Source: Psychroflexus torquis ATCC 700755
GTDB lineage: Bacteria; Bacteroidota; Bacteroidia; Flavobacteriales; Flavobacteriaceae
Assembly (NCBI RefSeq): GCF_000153485.2
Contig: NC_018721.1
Coordinates: forward strand, 124,001-188,000
Reading direction: 5' to 3'
Length of the DNA stretch: 64,000 bases
A model generated the notes under the pieces. The model was not told the DNA's origin. It saw nothing but the letters and a program-made list of their open reading frames with translations, and made no database searches. Shown piece by piece: positions 9,590-18,960 of the stretch (position 1 is the stretch's first letter; each line of letters opens with the position of its first letter). The position numbers were made by a program, and so were the translations under genes.

Positions 9590-10195
9590 ATGGATGAATT
9601 AGATCTTATAAAAAAGGACTGGCAGAATAGAACAAAAAATTTGCCCAACTACTCAAAAGATGAGCTATTTCCTATGATTCATAAGAAGTCTTCTTCTAAT
9701 GTGAAGTGGATTTTGATTATCAGTATTTTAGAATTTTCATTTTGGATTATTGTAGAGTTACTAAGCTTTTCTCAAGATTATAATTCTGTTATTGAGAGCA
9801 TTGGATTTAATTGGTTTCTAAGACTATCTTCGATCATTAATTATACAGTCCTTGTTGGATTTATTATTGTTTTTTTTAGAAATTACAAACGTATACAAGT
9901 CAATGATTCTGCTAGACAACTTATGAAGCAGATCATCAAAACACGCTCAACTGTAAAATACTATGTGCGCTATAACATTATATTTCTAGCTATTATTTTT
10001 ATAATAACGTCCACAAAAATCATTTTAAGTCAAACTGAGTTAGATCCTACAGAAATATGGATTATAACAGGAACCATGGTTTTTATCTTGTTGATTATCC
10101 TCGCCTTCTTCTTGCTTCTCTATAGATTACTTTATGGGATATTGACCAAGCGTCTTTACAAAAACTATAAAATATTAAGTAAAATAGAAGTTTAG
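9590..10195 (+). CDS. Four-helix membrane protein, possible partner of the upstream sigma factor
   Basis: The 201 residues start with a short cytoplasmic segment (MDELDLIKKDWQNR) and then four predicted membrane helices at roughly 36-57, 78-96, 122-142 and 153-178, ending in a basic tail. The gene starts 2 bases after the ECF sigma stop, so the two are almost certainly cotranscribed. Membrane proteins in this position are often anti-sigma factors, but no recognised anti-sigma motif (ZAS, RskA or FecR type) is visible. The role is inferred from context only. It converges with xerD, separated by 3 bases. Confidence 0.75.
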   Translation: MDELDLIKKDWQNRTKNLPNYSKDELFPMIHKKSSSNVKWILIISILEFSFWIIVELLSFSQDYNSVIESIGFNWFLRLSSIINYTVLVGFIIVFFRNYKRIQVNDSARQLMKQIIKTRSTVKYYVRYNIIFLAIIFIITSTKIILSQTELDPTEIWIITGTMVFILLIILAFFLLLYRLLYGILTKRLYKNYKILSKIEV

Positions 10196-10198
10196 CAA

Positions 10199-11095
10199 TT
10201 AAGCTCTTGGATGGTAATTTTCTAAAACTGACTTAAGGTGAGTTTTATCCAAATGCATGTAAATTTCTGTTGTTGTGATGCTTTCGTGACCTAGCATTTG
10301 TTGAATAACTCTTAAGTTGGCTCCATTCTCCAACAGATGAGTTGCAAAAGAATGCCTAAAAGTATGAGGGCTAATGTTTTTTTGAAGATTTATTTTTTTA
10401 GCCAATTGTTTTACAATCGTAAAAATCATAGCACGAGTTAACTGAGCCCCTCGCCTATTCAGAAATAAAATATCTTTAAACTCTGATTGCTGATTCAGAT
10501 GTATTCTAAACTCCTCTTTATAAATACTGATGAATTTCTGTGTGTACGTATTGATGGGAACTAGTCTTTCTTTATTTCCTTTTCCAATTACTTTTATAAA
10601 ACCTTTCTCAAAAAAAAGATCTGAAATTTTAAGTTCTACGAGTTCACTGACACGCAGGCCACAACCGTACAATGTTTCTATAATAGCTTTATTGCGGTGA
10701 CCTTGCAGATGTGAAAGGTCTATAGCTTCAACAAGTTGATCTATTTCATCCGTAGACAGCGTATCTGGCAACCTCCTTCCTAATCGAGGGGATTCAATAA
10801 GCTCCAAAGGGTTGGTTTTTCTATAATCTTCGAAAATGAGATAATCAAAAAAACTTTTTAAACCTGAAATTAATCGGGCCTGAGATCGTTCATTGATAAC
10901 TTTTGAAATAGAGTAAATGAAACTTTGAAGGGTCTCTTCATCAACGAGCTCTGGGGTAAGAGTCGCATTATATTCTGAAATATAGTTGGCTAGTTTTAAG
11001 ATATCTAGCCGATAATTTTGAACAGTATTATCGGCTAGTCCTCTTTCTATTTTAAGGTAATATGTAAAATCTTGAATTGCTTCTTGCCATTTCAT
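10199..11095 (-). CDS. xerD: Site-specific tyrosine recombinase XerD
   Basis: The N-terminal SAM-like core-binding domain (YYLKIERGLADNTVQNYRLD) is followed by the catalytic domain. Catalytic residues are visible: Arg in YGCGLRVSELVEL, Lys in VIGKGNKERLVP, HxxR in SPHTFRHSFATHLL, His in MLGHESITTTEIY and the nucleophilic Tyr of the same motif. The 298 residues are the usual Xer length, and the sequence resembles chromosomal XerD rather than a phage integrase. It resolves chromosome dimers at dif with XerC. It lies 29 bases downstream of bcp on the same strand. No dif-like site was identified in the window. Confidence 0.92.
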   Translation of the reverse strand: MKWQEAIQDFTYYLKIERGLADNTVQNYRLDILKLANYISEYNATLTPELVDEETLQSFIYSISKVINERSQARLISGLKSFFDYLIFEDYRKTNPLELIESPRLGRRLPDTLSTDEIDQLVEAIDLSHLQGHRNKAIIETLYGCGLRVSELVELKISDLFFEKGFIKVIGKGNKERLVPINTYTQKFISIYKEEFRIHLNQQSEFKDILFLNRRGAQLTRAMIFTIVKQLAKKINLQKNISPHTFRHSFATHLLENGANLRVIQQMLGHESITTTEIYMHLDKTHLKSVLENYHPRA

Positions 11096-11124
11096 GAAGG
11101 CAAGTTAAGATGATTATTTTAAAA

Positions 11125-11574
11125 TTACAGAATTTGTTCAGCGTGAGTTTTGGTTTTCACCTTTGTAATCACCTCATCTAAAACTCCATTTTCATCTATA
11201 ATAAAACTGGTTCTATGAATACCGTCATATTCTTTGCCCATAAATTTTTTGGGTCCCCAAACTCCAAAGGCTTCAATAACCGATTTGTCTTCATCTGCGA
11301 GAAGTGGAAATGGGAGCTCATATTTATTTTTAAAATTTTGTTGGCGCTTCTGTGAATCTGCACTCACCCCTAATATATAATAACCTTGAGCTTGTAAAGC
11401 TTTCCAGTTGTCTCTCAAGTTACAAGCTTCTGCAGTACAACCAGGAGTACTCGCCTTGGGATAGAAAAAAACAACAAGTTTTTTTCCTTCATAATCTTTT
11501 AAGCTATGTATGTTTCCATCCTGATCTTTAGCTTCAAAATTTGGAGCTTTATCTCCTGCTTTTAATGTTGTCAT
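11125..11574 (-). CDS. bcp: Thioredoxin-dependent thiol peroxidase (Bcp/PrxQ-type peroxiredoxin)
   Basis: The peroxiredoxin core reads AGDKAPNFEAKDQDG, then FFYPKASTPGCTAEAC. The peroxidatic Cys sits in PGCT and a second Cys follows five residues later, the arrangement of atypical two-Cys BCP enzymes. It reduces hydroperoxides in the cytoplasm using thioredoxin. The longer frame from 11604 would add MLYFYTKIGI; the family start MTTLKAGDKAPNF at 11574 is preferred, leaving a 30-base divergent gap to nth. xerD follows on the same strand. Confidence 0.92.
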   Translation of the reverse strand: MTTLKAGDKAPNFEAKDQDGNIHSLKDYEGKKLVVFFYPKASTPGCTAEACNLRDNWKALQAQGYYILGVSADSQKRQQNFKNKYELPFPLLADEDKSVIEAFGVWGPKKFMGKEYDGIHRTSFIIDENGVLDEVITKVKTKTHAEQIL

Positions 11575-11580
11575 AATTCC

Positions 11581-11588
11581 TATTTTTG
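11581..11588 (+). promoter_or_regulatory. -7 promoter box for nth
   Basis: TATTTTTG (TAnnTTTG) lies 16 bases before the nth ATG, inside the short divergent gap with bcp. No convincing -33 box was seen. Confidence 0.5.
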
Positions 11589-11604
11589 TATAAAAGTAAA
11601 GCAA

Positions 11605-12273
11605 ATGAAAAAATCTGAAAAAGTAGATTTTGTTATAAATACGTTAGAGGAAATTTACCCAGAAATTCCAATACCTCTAGACCATAAAGATCCTTATACT
11701 TTATTGATTGCTGTGTTGCTTTCTGCACAAAGCACAGATGTAAAGGTAAACCAAATTACTCCACTTCTTTTTGAAAGGGCCGATAATCCTTGGGACATGA
11801 TAAAAATGAGTGCTGATCAAATACGAGAAATAATTAAGCCCGTTGGATTATCGCCTATGAAATCTAAAGGTATTTATGGTCTTTCTCAAATTATAATCGA
11901 AAAATACAATGGGAAAGTACCTCAAAGTTTCGAGGGTTTGGAAGAATTACCAGCTGTTGGTCATAAAACTGCTAGTGTAGTTTTAGCACAAGCTTTTGGT
12001 GTTTCCACTTTTCCTGTGGATACTCACATCCACAGATTGATGTACCGCTGGGGGCTTACTACTGGTAAAAATGTTCAAAAAACAGAAAAAGATGCTAAGC
12101 GATTGTTCCCTCAAGAGGTGTGGAACGATCTACATCTACAGATTATTTGGTATGGACGACAATATTCTCCTGCCAGAGCATGGGACTTGGAAAAAGATAT
12201 CATCACAAAAACCATTGGACGAAAGTCTGTAATCGATGACTACAACAAAAAAAAGGCTTCTAAATTTAAATAA
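11605..12273 (+). CDS. nth: Endonuclease III-type DNA glycosylase lacking the iron-sulfur cluster motif
   Basis: The helix-hairpin-helix and catalytic region are clear: LLSAQSTDVKVNQITP, LEELPAVGHKTASVVL (HhH with catalytic Lys in GHKTA) and PVDTHIHRL with the catalytic Asp. It excises oxidised pyrimidines and nicks the abasic site. The C-terminus, where E. coli Nth has four Cys ligating a 4Fe-4S cluster, reads IIWYGRQYSPARAWDLEKD and contains no Cys. The cluster is therefore absent; this may be a lineage trait, since the rest of the protein is intact at 222 residues. Confidence 0.9.
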   Translation: MKKSEKVDFVINTLEEIYPEIPIPLDHKDPYTLLIAVLLSAQSTDVKVNQITPLLFERADNPWDMIKMSADQIREIIKPVGLSPMKSKGIYGLSQIIIEKYNGKVPQSFEGLEELPAVGHKTASVVLAQAFGVSTFPVDTHIHRLMYRWGLTTGKNVQKTEKDAKRLFPQEVWNDLHLQIIWYGRQYSPARAWDLEKDIITKTIGRKSVIDDYNKKKASKFK

Positions 12274-12303
12274 AGAAGTCTTTTCGATTTAAGGATTAAT
12301 CCA

Positions 12304-12453
12304 TTAATTTTGAACACTATCGAACTGAAGGTTTTTGTAGGTCACTACAGTAAAAGCTTTAGAAAAATCCAAAATTAATCTAACTGTTTTTGCTGAAGGT
12401 TTCATACTCTTTGAAGGAGTTCGAGATGCTTCGTTTAAGTAAATTTTTGCCAT
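12304..12453 (-). CDS. Small hypothetical protein (49 aa)
   Basis: A complete 49-codon frame begins MAKIYLNEASRTPSK and continues with KPSAKTVRLILDFSKAFTVV and a YKNLQFDSVQN end. Codon use and composition look like normal coding sequence. It lies 53 bases downstream of the ECF sigma gene on the same strand, in a 230-base interval that would otherwise be empty, and converges with nth. I do not recognise a named family, although small proteins with an LxFSKA motif in this kind of position are plausible in flavobacteria. No signal peptide or helix is predicted. Function unknown. Confidence 0.6.
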   Translation of the reverse strand: MAKIYLNEASRTPSKSMKPSAKTVRLILDFSKAFTVVTYKNLQFDSVQN

Positions 12454-12506
12454 ATCTGTAAATTTAAGATATTACAAAAACGCAATTTTTTACGAATTAT
12501 TGTAGA

Positions 12507-13094
12507 CTAATTGGTCAAGACGACTTGGTGCTTTTCTATAATTTTTCTCAAATTGATAAGGGCATAACGCATACGGCCTAATGCTGTATTGATACTAACA
12601 TCTGTTTTAAAGGCAATTTCCTTAAAACTCATCTCTTTAAAAATTCGCATTTCCAAAACTTCTAGCTGATCTTGTGGAAGTTCTTTAATTAATTCATGCA
12701 AATCAGTTTCAATCTGAGTTTTTATAATTTGCCGCTCAGCGTTAAGATCACCATCGGTCATGAAATCTAAAATTTCAAAATCTCCTTTCCCTTCAAACTT
12801 TGGCATCCTGTTACTTTTTCTGAAATGATCTATGACCAAATTATGAGCAATTCTCATTACCCAAGGAAGGAATTTACCTTCTTCATTATACTTGCCGCGC
12901 TTTAAAGTTCTAATTACTTTAATGAAGGTATCTTGGAAAATATCTTCAGCTAAATCTTTATCATAAACTTTAGAAAAAATGAAACTAAAAATTTTTTGTT
13001 GATGCCTATTGATTAAAGTAGAAAGAGATTTTTCATCACCGTCTATGTATTGCTTTACTAATATAGCTTCCGAAGAAATTGGAGTTCTATTCAT
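12507..13094 (-). CDS. ECF-type RNA polymerase sigma factor
   Basis: Region 2 appears as LAEDIFQDTFIKVIRTL and LPWVMRIAHNLVIDHFRK; region 4 as MRIFKEMSFKEIAFKTDVSINTALGRMRYAL, an HTH. The length of 195 residues is normal for the family. It is divergent from uvrA across a 216-base AT-rich region. No anti-sigma gene follows; instead a 49-residue small protein lies downstream. This type is common and highly conserved in Bacteroidota. Its regulon cannot be read from the sequence. Confidence 0.9.
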   Translation of the reverse strand: MNRTPISSEAILVKQYIDGDEKSLSTLINRHQQKIFSFIFSKVYDKDLAEDIFQDTFIKVIRTLKRGKYNEEGKFLPWVMRIAHNLVIDHFRKSNRMPKFEGKGDFEILDFMTDGDLNAERQIIKTQIETDLHELIKELPQDQLEVLEMRIFKEMSFKEIAFKTDVSINTALGRMRYALINLRKIIEKHQVVLTN

Positions 13095-13285
13095 GTCCTT
13101 TACTTAAATAAACACCTATCCTGAAGTGGTGGCGTTAATAATTAAAAATATTTTTAAGTAAAAGTGTTATATAGGCTATTATTTATAGAGCTAATATATA
13201 AATATAAGTTAACACATCACACACCGTTAATAAATTTAACACATTATACGGTTGTATTCAACTCCAATTTGGAGTGACATATCTT

Positions 13286-13293
13286 TATATTTG
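13286..13293 (+). promoter_or_regulatory. -7 promoter box for uvrA
   Basis: TATATTTG (TAnnTTTG) lies 17 bases before the uvrA ATG. A TTTG at 13268-13271 is present but closer than the usual -33 spacing. Confidence 0.5.
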
Positions 13294-13310
13294 CAACATT
13301 CCATTAGTCT

Positions 13311-16103
13311 ATGAAACAAATAAATTTAGATAAATTCGATCCCAAAGAGTATATTATTATTAAAGGAGCGAAACTTCACAATCTTAAAAATATTGATGTT
13401 GTTATACCCAGAAATAAGCTAGTCGTTATTACAGGACTATCTGGCTCTGGAAAATCTACATTAGCATTCGACACTCTATATGCAGAAGGTCAAAGACGCT
13501 ATGTAGAAAGCCTTTCAGCTTATGCTAGGCAATTTCTTGGCAGATTAGATAAGCCTAAAGTAGATTATATTAAAGGTATTTCACCCGCAATAGCTATTGA
13601 ACAAAAGGTGAATTCCACAAATCCCAGATCTACAGTAGGAACCTCTACTGAAATCTATGACTACCTAAAGTTACTATATGCCAGAGTAGGAAAAACGCTC
13701 TCTCCCATTTCTGGCAATGAAGTTAAAAAACATAGAGTCACCGATGTGATTGACTTTGTAAAGTCACTCGAAGAAAAACAAAAATTACTACTTCTTGCTC
13801 CTGTAAGTTTAGAAAAGAATAGAACTATAGAGGAAAAAATAAAAATACTTCAGCAACAAGGCTTTAGCCGAATTAAGGTTGATCATAAGATCTTAAAAAT
13901 AAGTGATGCTTTAGAGCAAAAAATATCTGAAAAGAGCGAACTTTCTATAGTTGTAGATCGAATTGTTGTCAAGCATGACGAAGATTTTTATAACCGATTA
14001 GCAGATTCAATTCAAAATGCTTTTTACGAAGGCAAGGGAGAATTGAATATCGAAGATGTAGCTTCTAGCCAACTCACCAATTTCAATAATAAATTTGAGC
14101 TCGATGGCATGCAATTCACAGAATCCAGTGTGCACCTTTTTAGCTTCAATAATCCTGTTGGGGCTTGTCCCAAATGCGAAGGTTATGGCGATATTGTAGA
14201 TATTGATGAAGCTTTAGTTATTCCAAATACTGGCTTAAGTGTATACGAAGGATGTATTGCTCCATGGAATGGAGAGACTTTAGGTTGGTATAAAAAAGAG
14301 TTGATAAAAAATGCTCATAAATTCGATTTTCCAGTTCACACGCCTTATTTTGAATTGACAGACGAACAAAAAAATATAATCTGGAATGGAAATCAGTACA
14401 TAACTGGTGTCAATGAGTTTTTTGTAGTGGTAAAATCCAAAGCCTATAAAATTCAAAATAGGGTTTTATTATCCAGATACCGAGGACGAACCAAATGTCC
14501 AGAATGTAAAGGAAGACGACTTAAAAAAGAAACCACCTACGTCAAAATTAACGACGTTAATATCACAGACCTAGTCGATTTACCTATTGATAAAGTCAGT
14601 GAGTTTTTTGAAAATCTAAAGCTTAACGAGCACGATACAATTGTTGCCAAGCGCTTATTGAGAGAAATCAATAATAGGCTTAAATTTTTAATAGATGTAG
14701 GTTTAACCTACTTATCGCTTAACCGAAAGTCCAACACCCTTTCTGGTGGAGAATCCCAACGTATTAATTTGGCTACCTCTTTAGGAAGTAGTCTGGTAGG
14801 TTCCATGTATATTCTTGACGAACCTTCCATTGGTCTACATTCTAAAGACAATAAACGCTTAATTGAAGTTTTAAAAAACTTAAGAGATCTGGGCAATACA
14901 GTTATTGTGGTAGAGCATGATGAAGATATAATGAAAGCTGCAGATTATATCATAGACATTGGCCCAGAAGCTGGAACTCATGGAGGGGATCTCGTCGGCA
15001 AGGGAAGTTATAAAGAGATTCTAAAAGGATCCTCACTGACGTCTTCGTACCTCAATGGAAAAAAAGAAATCGAAATCCCTAAAAAAAGGCGTAAGACGAA
15101 AGCTTTTGTAGAACTAAAAGGAGCCAGAGAAAACAACTTAAAAAACATCAATGTTAAAGTTCCTTTAGATTGTTTTGTAGCTATCACAGGAGTTTCTGGA
15201 AGTGGTAAAAGTACACTTGTTAAAAGAATTCTATACCCTGCTATGATTAAGCATAATGGAGGCTACGGAACCAAAGCTGGACAGTTTGATGGTATTGACG
15301 GAAACTTCAAGCACATCAAACATATAGAATATGTAGACCAAAATCCGATAGGGAGATCCTCTAGATCTAACCCTGTGACCTATATCAAAGCTTATGATGA
15401 TATTCGGAATTTATTTGCCAAGCAAAAGCTTTCTAAAATCAGGGATTTCAGACCAAAACATTTCAGTTTTAATGTAGAAGGAGGTCGTTGCGACACTTGT
15501 GAAGGTGAAGGTGAAGTGACTATCGAAATGCAATTTATGGCAGATGTTCACTTAGAATGTGAAGCTTGTTACGGAAAGCGCTTTAAACAGCAAGTTCTAG
15601 ATGTGAAGTTTGAAGGTAAAAATATAGATGACATCTTATCCATGACGATTGATGATGCTATGGAATTTTTCTCGTCTCATAATGAAACGAAAATTTCCAA
15701 TAAGCTGGAAGCTCTACAAGAAGTAGGTTTGGGGTATGTCGCTTTAGGACAAAGTTCGTCTACTTTATCTGGTGGTGAAGCTCAGCGTATCAAATTAGCT
15801 TCATTTCTTACCAAAGGTAAAAATGCAGATAAGACCCTTTTCATTTTTGATGAGCCCACTACAGGACTTCATTTTCATGATATCAGTAAATTGCTGAAAT
15901 CTTTTGAAGCACTTATAGAAAATGGCCATAGTGTAGTGGTTATTGAACATAACATCGACTTAATAAAATGTGCAGACCATGTGATCGATCTTGGTCCTGA
16001 AGGAGGAATAAACGGGGGTAAATTACTTGCCGAAGGAACTCCGGAACAAGTCGCCCAAGTAAAGTCCTCATTTACTGGTCAATATTTAAAGATGAAAGTG
16101 TAA
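13311..16103 (+). CDS. uvrA: Excinuclease ABC subunit A
   Basis: Two ABC ATPase modules are present: Walker A motifs [19 protein letters not shown] and [10 protein letters not shown], signature motifs [12 protein letters not shown] and [12 protein letters not shown], and Walker [13 protein letters not shown] and [25 protein letters not shown] is the UvrA hallmark. The zinc module of the second half has CDTC and CEAC pairs. In the first zinc module only the CPKC pair near residue 285 is visible; the preceding Cys pair is replaced by FELDGMQF, a divergence that may be general in Bacteroidota. The protein recognises damage and loads UvrB in nucleotide excision repair. 930 residues, full length. 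Confidence 0.96.
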   Translation: MKQINLDKFDPKEYIIIKGAKLHNLKNIDVVIPRNKLVVITGLSGSGKSTLAFDTLYAEGQRRYVESLSAYARQFLGRLDKPKVDYIKGISPAIAIEQKVNSTNPRSTVGTSTEIYDYLKLLYARVGKTLSPISGNEVKKHRVTDVIDFVKSLEEKQKLLLLAPVSLEKNRTIEEKIKILQQQGFSRIKVDHKILKISDALEQKISEKSELSIVVDRIVVKHDEDFYNRLADSIQNAFYEGKGELNIEDVASSQLTNFNNKFELDGMQFTESSVHLFSFNNPVGACPKCEGYGDIVDIDEALVIPNTGLSVYEGCIAPWNGETLGWYKKELIKNAHKFDFPVHTPYFELTDEQKNIIWNGNQYITGVNEFFVVVKSKAYKIQNRVLLSRYRGRTKCPECKGRRLKKETTYVKINDVNITDLVDLPIDKVSEFFENLKLNEHDTIVAKRLLREINNRLKFLIDVGLTYLSLNRKSNTLSGGESQRINLATSLGSSLVGSMYILDEPSIGLHSKDNKRLIEVLKNLRDLGNTVIVVEHDEDIMKAADYIIDIGPEAGTHGGDLVGKGSYKEILKGSSLTSSYLNGKKEIEIPKKRRKTKAFVELKGARENNLKNINVKVPLDCFVAITGVSGSGKSTLVKRILYPAMIKHNGGYGTKAGQFDGIDGNFKHIKHIEYVDQNPIGRSSRSNPVTYIKAYDDIRNLFAKQKLSKIRDFRPKHFSFNVEGGRCDTCEGEGEVTIEMQFMADVHLECEACYGKRFKQQVLDVKFEGKNIDDILSMTIDDAMEFFSSHNETKISNKLEALQEVGLGYVALGQSSSTLSGGEAQRIKLASFLTKGKNADKTLFIFDEPTTGLHFHDISKLLKSFEALIENGHSVVVIEHNIDLIKCADHVIDLGPEGGINGGKLLAEGTPEQVAQVKSSFTGQYLKMKV

Positions 16104-16190
16104 AGATTCAGAAATTTTTACGACTCACTAATGGTTAGAGTGTATGTCGAGGCCTTATGCCTTAAAGTAATTTTTGGTTGATTAATTCGG

Positions 16191-16229
16191 AAAACTCCTT
16201 AGTCTTAAATAGGCTAAGGAGTTTTCTTT
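16191..16229. terminator. Intrinsic terminator between uvrA and the flippase gene
   Basis: Arms aaaactccttag (16191-16202) and ctaaggagtttt (16214-16225) are perfectly complementary with an 11-base loop and flanking A/T runs. The right arm overlaps the end of the minus-strand flippase gene, whose stop is at 16214, so the site can serve both directions. Confidence 0.85.
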
Positions 16230-17680
16230 TTAAAGATCAAATGATAAAATTTGGACAAGTCTTTAGATAGCTCTCCCTTTAAACTTGCAATAAGATATAA
16301 GCTAGTAATCATAATAGATTTAAGGATAATATTGACTAAAGCGTGAACTACTGCAAAATCCCAGAAATAGAAGCTAAGGCTCAAAAGTGATATGATTATT
16401 GAGATATAAAGACTCTTCTTATTAAAAGGATGAATTCCAAAAGTGATTTTTACAAAAATTAATTTGAAAATATTATACACCATAAAAGAAATAAAGGTTG
16501 CATAAGCTGCTCCGTAAATTCCAAATGTTGGGATTAACCACATATTTAAAAGAAAAGCTATTCCAACAACGACAAGGCCAACTATCAGGATAGTTTTATA
16601 ATATTTTGAATTAAAAATAATGCTGTTGTTATTCCCTAAAATATTGTCTGACAGCTTTACAAGACTGATCAAAAAAACAATACTCACTCCGATCCTGTAG
16701 GGCTCTGGAATGATTTGATAAAGCTGATGCACATTGGTGACGATAAGTGTAAAAATTAATCCACTAATTAAGAAAAGGGTATTAGAACTTCTTACATAAA
16801 GATCTTTCAAAAGAAGAAAATCTTGAGAATTTAAATATTTAGCAGTAATTGGATTTGTAATTTGATGCATTGCTTTAGAGGGTACTGCTATTACAGTAGC
16901 GATATAGATAGCAATTCCATAAATAGAAACATGTTCTATAGGCATAAAGTATTCAATCATAACTTTATCCAGATCGAAAAGCGCAACAGCTACTGTTCCT
17001 GCAATAAAAATAAGCAGGGAATAGCTAATTATATCCTTCAGTTCTCTAGGGAGTTCAAAGCTAAAGCGGGGAGTATACAATCTAAGCGCATAGACCATCA
17101 TCACCAATGTTCTCAAGAAGAAAACAAGTATGAGTAGATAAATAAATAATGAAACGTCAATAAATTCAAAATAAAGAAAGATCAGTAAAATAGAAATAGC
17201 TATCCTATGAAACAATTCTCGCATCAAAGTTCCAAAGACACTTTTGTAGTAGACTTTTGCCCAAGCAAAAAAAATTTCAAAATAAGCAGTGGTCATAGCA
17301 ATCACAAAAATACCCCACACATAAGGTTGGACTAAATCATTTTCACCTTCAAAATAATTCAACAAGCTATCGTAAACTAAGACTCCTACAAAAGCCAACA
17401 AAACTCCTAATCCCAAAGGCAGTAAAAGAGCAAAGTTAAAAAGCTTATCAACGTCTTCTTTTAAGCTATATCTGCTAAAGTATTTAACGATTGTGTTGTG
17501 AACACCAAGAGCCATAAATGGCCAGAATAAATTTCCAGCCGATAGTAAAAAAGCAACTAAACCGTAATATTCTACGGTTAAAAACATCGGGTAGAATATC
17601 AAAACATTAATCGCTCCAATCCCAAAACCCAAATAGGTTGAAATCAAGTTTCTGAAGGATTGTTTGGCGACTATTCCCAT
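16214..17680 (-). CDS. Polysaccharide flippase (Wzx/MATE-like family membrane protein)
   Basis: The 488 residues contain about 12-14 hydrophobic helices in the pattern of oligosaccharide flippases, opening SFRNLISTYLGFGIGAINVLIFYPMFL. Such proteins move lipid-linked oligosaccharides across the inner membrane. The gene is the last of a leftward set (DUF4834, YfhO, glycosyltransferase, flippase) with 2-30 base gaps, supporting cotranscription and a role in envelope glycan export. The exact substrate is unknown. Confidence 0.85.
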   Translation of the reverse strand: MGIVAKQSFRNLISTYLGFGIGAINVLIFYPMFLTVEYYGLVAFLLSAGNLFWPFMALGVHNTIVKYFSRYSLKEDVDKLFNFALLLPLGLGVLLAFVGVLVYDSLLNYFEGENDLVQPYVWGIFVIAMTTAYFEIFFAWAKVYYKSVFGTLMRELFHRIAISILLIFLYFEFIDVSLFIYLLILVFFLRTLVMMVYALRLYTPRFSFELPRELKDIISYSLLIFIAGTVAVALFDLDKVMIEYFMPIEHVSIYGIAIYIATVIAVPSKAMHQITNPITAKYLNSQDFLLLKDLYVRSSNTLFLISGLIFTLIVTNVHQLYQIIPEPYRIGVSIVFLISLVKLSDNILGNNNSIIFNSKYYKTILIVGLVVVGIAFLLNMWLIPTFGIYGAAYATFISFMVYNIFKLIFVKITFGIHPFNKKSLYISIIISLLSLSFYFWDFAVVHALVNIILKSIMITSLYLIASLKGELSKDLSKFYHLIFKKKTP

Positions 17681-17686
17681 GGGAGA

Positions 17687-18958
17687 TCATTTGATAAGTT
17701 TTACCAGCTTTTGAGTTAAATTCTTGCGGTGATATTGATCGATGTTTTTAGTATTAGATTTCAATTTACCATTTAAAAAAGCCTTAAAAGCCTCTTTGAC
17801 ATAGCTTTTTAGGCTTGTTTTTTCATCGTAGTTAAAACATTTGCCTGAATGGGTTTCAGAAATAATTTGGTTGACATCCCAACCCTTAGGACCAATGGCT
17901 AAAATAGGGCGTCTGGAGGCTAAATACTCGAAAATTTTGCCTGGGACAATACTCTTATTTTCTGGTTTGTTAATTTCAATGAGCAAGAGCATTTGAGAAC
18001 TTCTTTGGCTCTCAACAGCATCTTTATGGTCCAAATAACCAATGATACTCACAAACTTTTTTAAACCAGATTGATAGGCCGATTCTAAAACACTATCACT
18101 GACTTTACCAATTAATTTTAGTTCAAAGAAGTCTTTAAAGACTAGATCCTCTTCTATCAATTCTGCAAAAACCTCCCACAAAACTTTTGGATTTCTATCA
18201 TTAAGCAGTGAGCCTATATGAGAGATTGTAAAGTTTTCGCTAAGCTCAACATACATCGATGTATCTTCAAAGCCGTTTGTGATCACGTCTACAGGAGTTT
18301 TAGTTTTGGTTTCAAACTCGCCTTTAGTTTGAGAACTAGTCACTATAATTTGATCTGCTAAGTCTAATACTTCCTTTTCTAATGCTTTATGTTTAGCTTG
18401 AGAAGAGACGGTAAGTTTCAAGGCGGAATGGTAACCTATGGTTGTCCAAGGATCTCTAAAGTCTGCGATCCATTGAAGATGAGGATTGGCCTGTTTTAAA
18501 GCTTTCCCTATAAGGTGCATACTATGTGGAGGACCCGTTGTAATTATGGTGTCTATCTGACTATTTGAAAGAAACTCTTTCAAATAGTCAACAGAGGGCT
18601 TCACCCAAAACTTTCTTGCATCGGGGATAAAAAAATTACCTCTGATGTAAAGCATTAACTGCTCAGACCAGGATTGTCTAGCTTTTGATTTAATAATACC
18701 GCTACTAATTGTTTTAGTGTCATCTTTCGATAAAAGGTTGGCCATTGCATAGGGTTCAAAAATAGGTTTTTCAAGAACCACAACTTCTGAACTCACTTCC
18801 AAAGAAAAATCAAGAATAGGATAACTTGGATTTTTGGGTTTATAAATAATAGGCTGAATACCAAATTCTGGCAAATACTTGGAGAATTTAAGCCAACGCT
18901 GTACTCCTGGACCTCCTGCTGGCGGCCAATAATAGGTCACAATCAATACTTTTTTCAT
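17687..18958 (-). CDS. Glycosyltransferase, GT4-like (GT-B fold)
   Basis: The protein starts with KKVLIVTYYWPPAGGPGVQRW, the glycine-rich N-terminal motif of GT-B glycosyltransferases, and continues with IADFRDPWT and a C-terminal nucleotide-sugar region around SIVPGKIFEYLASRRPILAIG, whose Glu (KIFEYLA) matches the EX7E-type motif. It has 423 residues and no membrane helix. It probably adds a sugar to a lipid-linked glycan at the cytoplasmic face. It lies 2 bases downstream of the YfhO gene and 6 bases upstream of the flippase gene. Confidence 0.88.
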   Translation of the reverse strand: MKKVLIVTYYWPPAGGPGVQRWLKFSKYLPEFGIQPIIYKPKNPSYPILDFSLEVSSEVVVLEKPIFEPYAMANLLSKDDTKTISSGIIKSKARQSWSEQLMLYIRGNFFIPDARKFWVKPSVDYLKEFLSNSQIDTIITTGPPHSMHLIGKALKQANPHLQWIADFRDPWTTIGYHSALKLTVSSQAKHKALEKEVLDLADQIIVTSSQTKGEFETKTKTPVDVITNGFEDTSMYVELSENFTISHIGSLLNDRNPKVLWEVFAELIEEDLVFKDFFELKLIGKVSDSVLESAYQSGLKKFVSIIGYLDHKDAVESQRSSQMLLLIEINKPENKSIVPGKIFEYLASRRPILAIGPKGWDVNQIISETHSGKCFNYDEKTSLKSYVKEAFKAFLNGKLKSNTKNIDQYHRKNLTQKLVKLIK

Positions 18959-18960
18959 TG

